Positions 12,392 through 12,445 of a stretch of DNA of 12,445 bases are shown here, piece by piece. The notes below the pieces were generated by a model. It worked only from the letters and a program-made list of their open reading frames with translations. It was not told where the DNA came from and did no database searches. A program made the position numbers and the translations under genes. The stretch is from Oscillospiraceae bacterium (GTDB taxonomy: Bacteria > Bacillota > Clostridia > Oscillospirales > CAG-272): positions 1-12,445 of the forward strand of contig QAKK01000015.1 of the NCBI GenBank assembly GCA_003343845.1, in the 5' to 3' direction. Every line of letters begins with the position of its first letter. The stretch's first letter is position 1.

Positions 12392-12445
12392 CGATCGCCG
12401 CAGCTGGATTTCTCCGTTCGGGCTTCGCCCTCTCTCCGCAATCCC

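Larger units (their letters stand above)
12117..12445 (+). mobile_element. Internally deleted IS30-family element (right end not in window)
   Basis: Just after the ACP terminator, an AT-rich stretch (TTGTAAAATGAAGTTGCAAT at 12117-12136) resembles an IS30-type left end, followed by a structured leader and an ORF coding only the two tips of an IS30-type transposase. The left boundary is a guess from composition. The matching right inverted repeat is not seen by 12445, so either it lies outside or the element is decayed. After the ORF, 12392-12445 is non-coding as far as can be seen and contains a small hairpin GGGC-TTC-GCCC (12420-12430). Confidence 0.5.

Overview
The window looks like a chromosomal segment of a moderately GC-rich Clostridia member, probably an Oscillospiraceae/Ruminococcaceae-type gut anaerobe. 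This is inferred from four things: Gram-positive ribosome binding sites (AGGAGG and variants), near-consensus sigma-A promoters, a secreted protein with Listeria-Bacteroides (InlB B-type) repeats, and the DUF6323/DUF6179 gene pair. No rRNA, tRNA or CRISPR array was seen, and species cannot be named from the sequence alone.

Layout. Positions 1-2343 (minus) hold the first 781 codons of a large secreted repeat protein that runs off the left edge. It is divergent from a MerR-family regulator with a GyrI-like effector domain (2500-3309, plus). Their shared spacer carries a consensus promoter for the regulator. Facing the other way is a promoter-like pair of boxes 19 bp apart, with a perfect dyad between them, which is the layout of MerR-activated promoters. 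A convergent MATE efflux gene follows (3363-4769, minus). Its leader is almost entirely one intrinsic-terminator hairpin placed between promoter and ribosome binding site.

Positions 4941-7418 (minus) are a tightly overlapping three-gene operon: alpha/beta hydrolase, then a DUF6323-like protein, then a DUF6179-like protein. The latter two are assigned from memory of the families and have no known function. Next come a cytoplasmic Cu/Zn superoxide dismutase-like gene (7564-8055), the disaggregase clpB (8143-10779) and, just upstream of clpB and probably co-transcribed, a ribbon-helix-helix protein with a long unassigned C-terminal domain (10820-11479). All are on the minus strand.

A promoter-rich intergenic region separates these from a stand-alone acyl carrier protein gene on the plus strand (11818-12051), which has its own promoter and terminator. 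The right edge holds an internally deleted IS30-family element: a 59-codon ORF joins the N-terminal and C-terminal tips of the transposase in frame, and its start codon lies in a long inverted repeat.

Functional themes are stress and envelope: efflux, superoxide defence, protein disaggregation and a surface protein. The points most worth a second look are the MerR-type control region of the surface protein, the terminator hairpin in the MATE leader, the hydrolase-DUF6323-DUF6179 operon, the RHH-clpB pairing and the start-codon-masking hairpin of the IS30 remnant.
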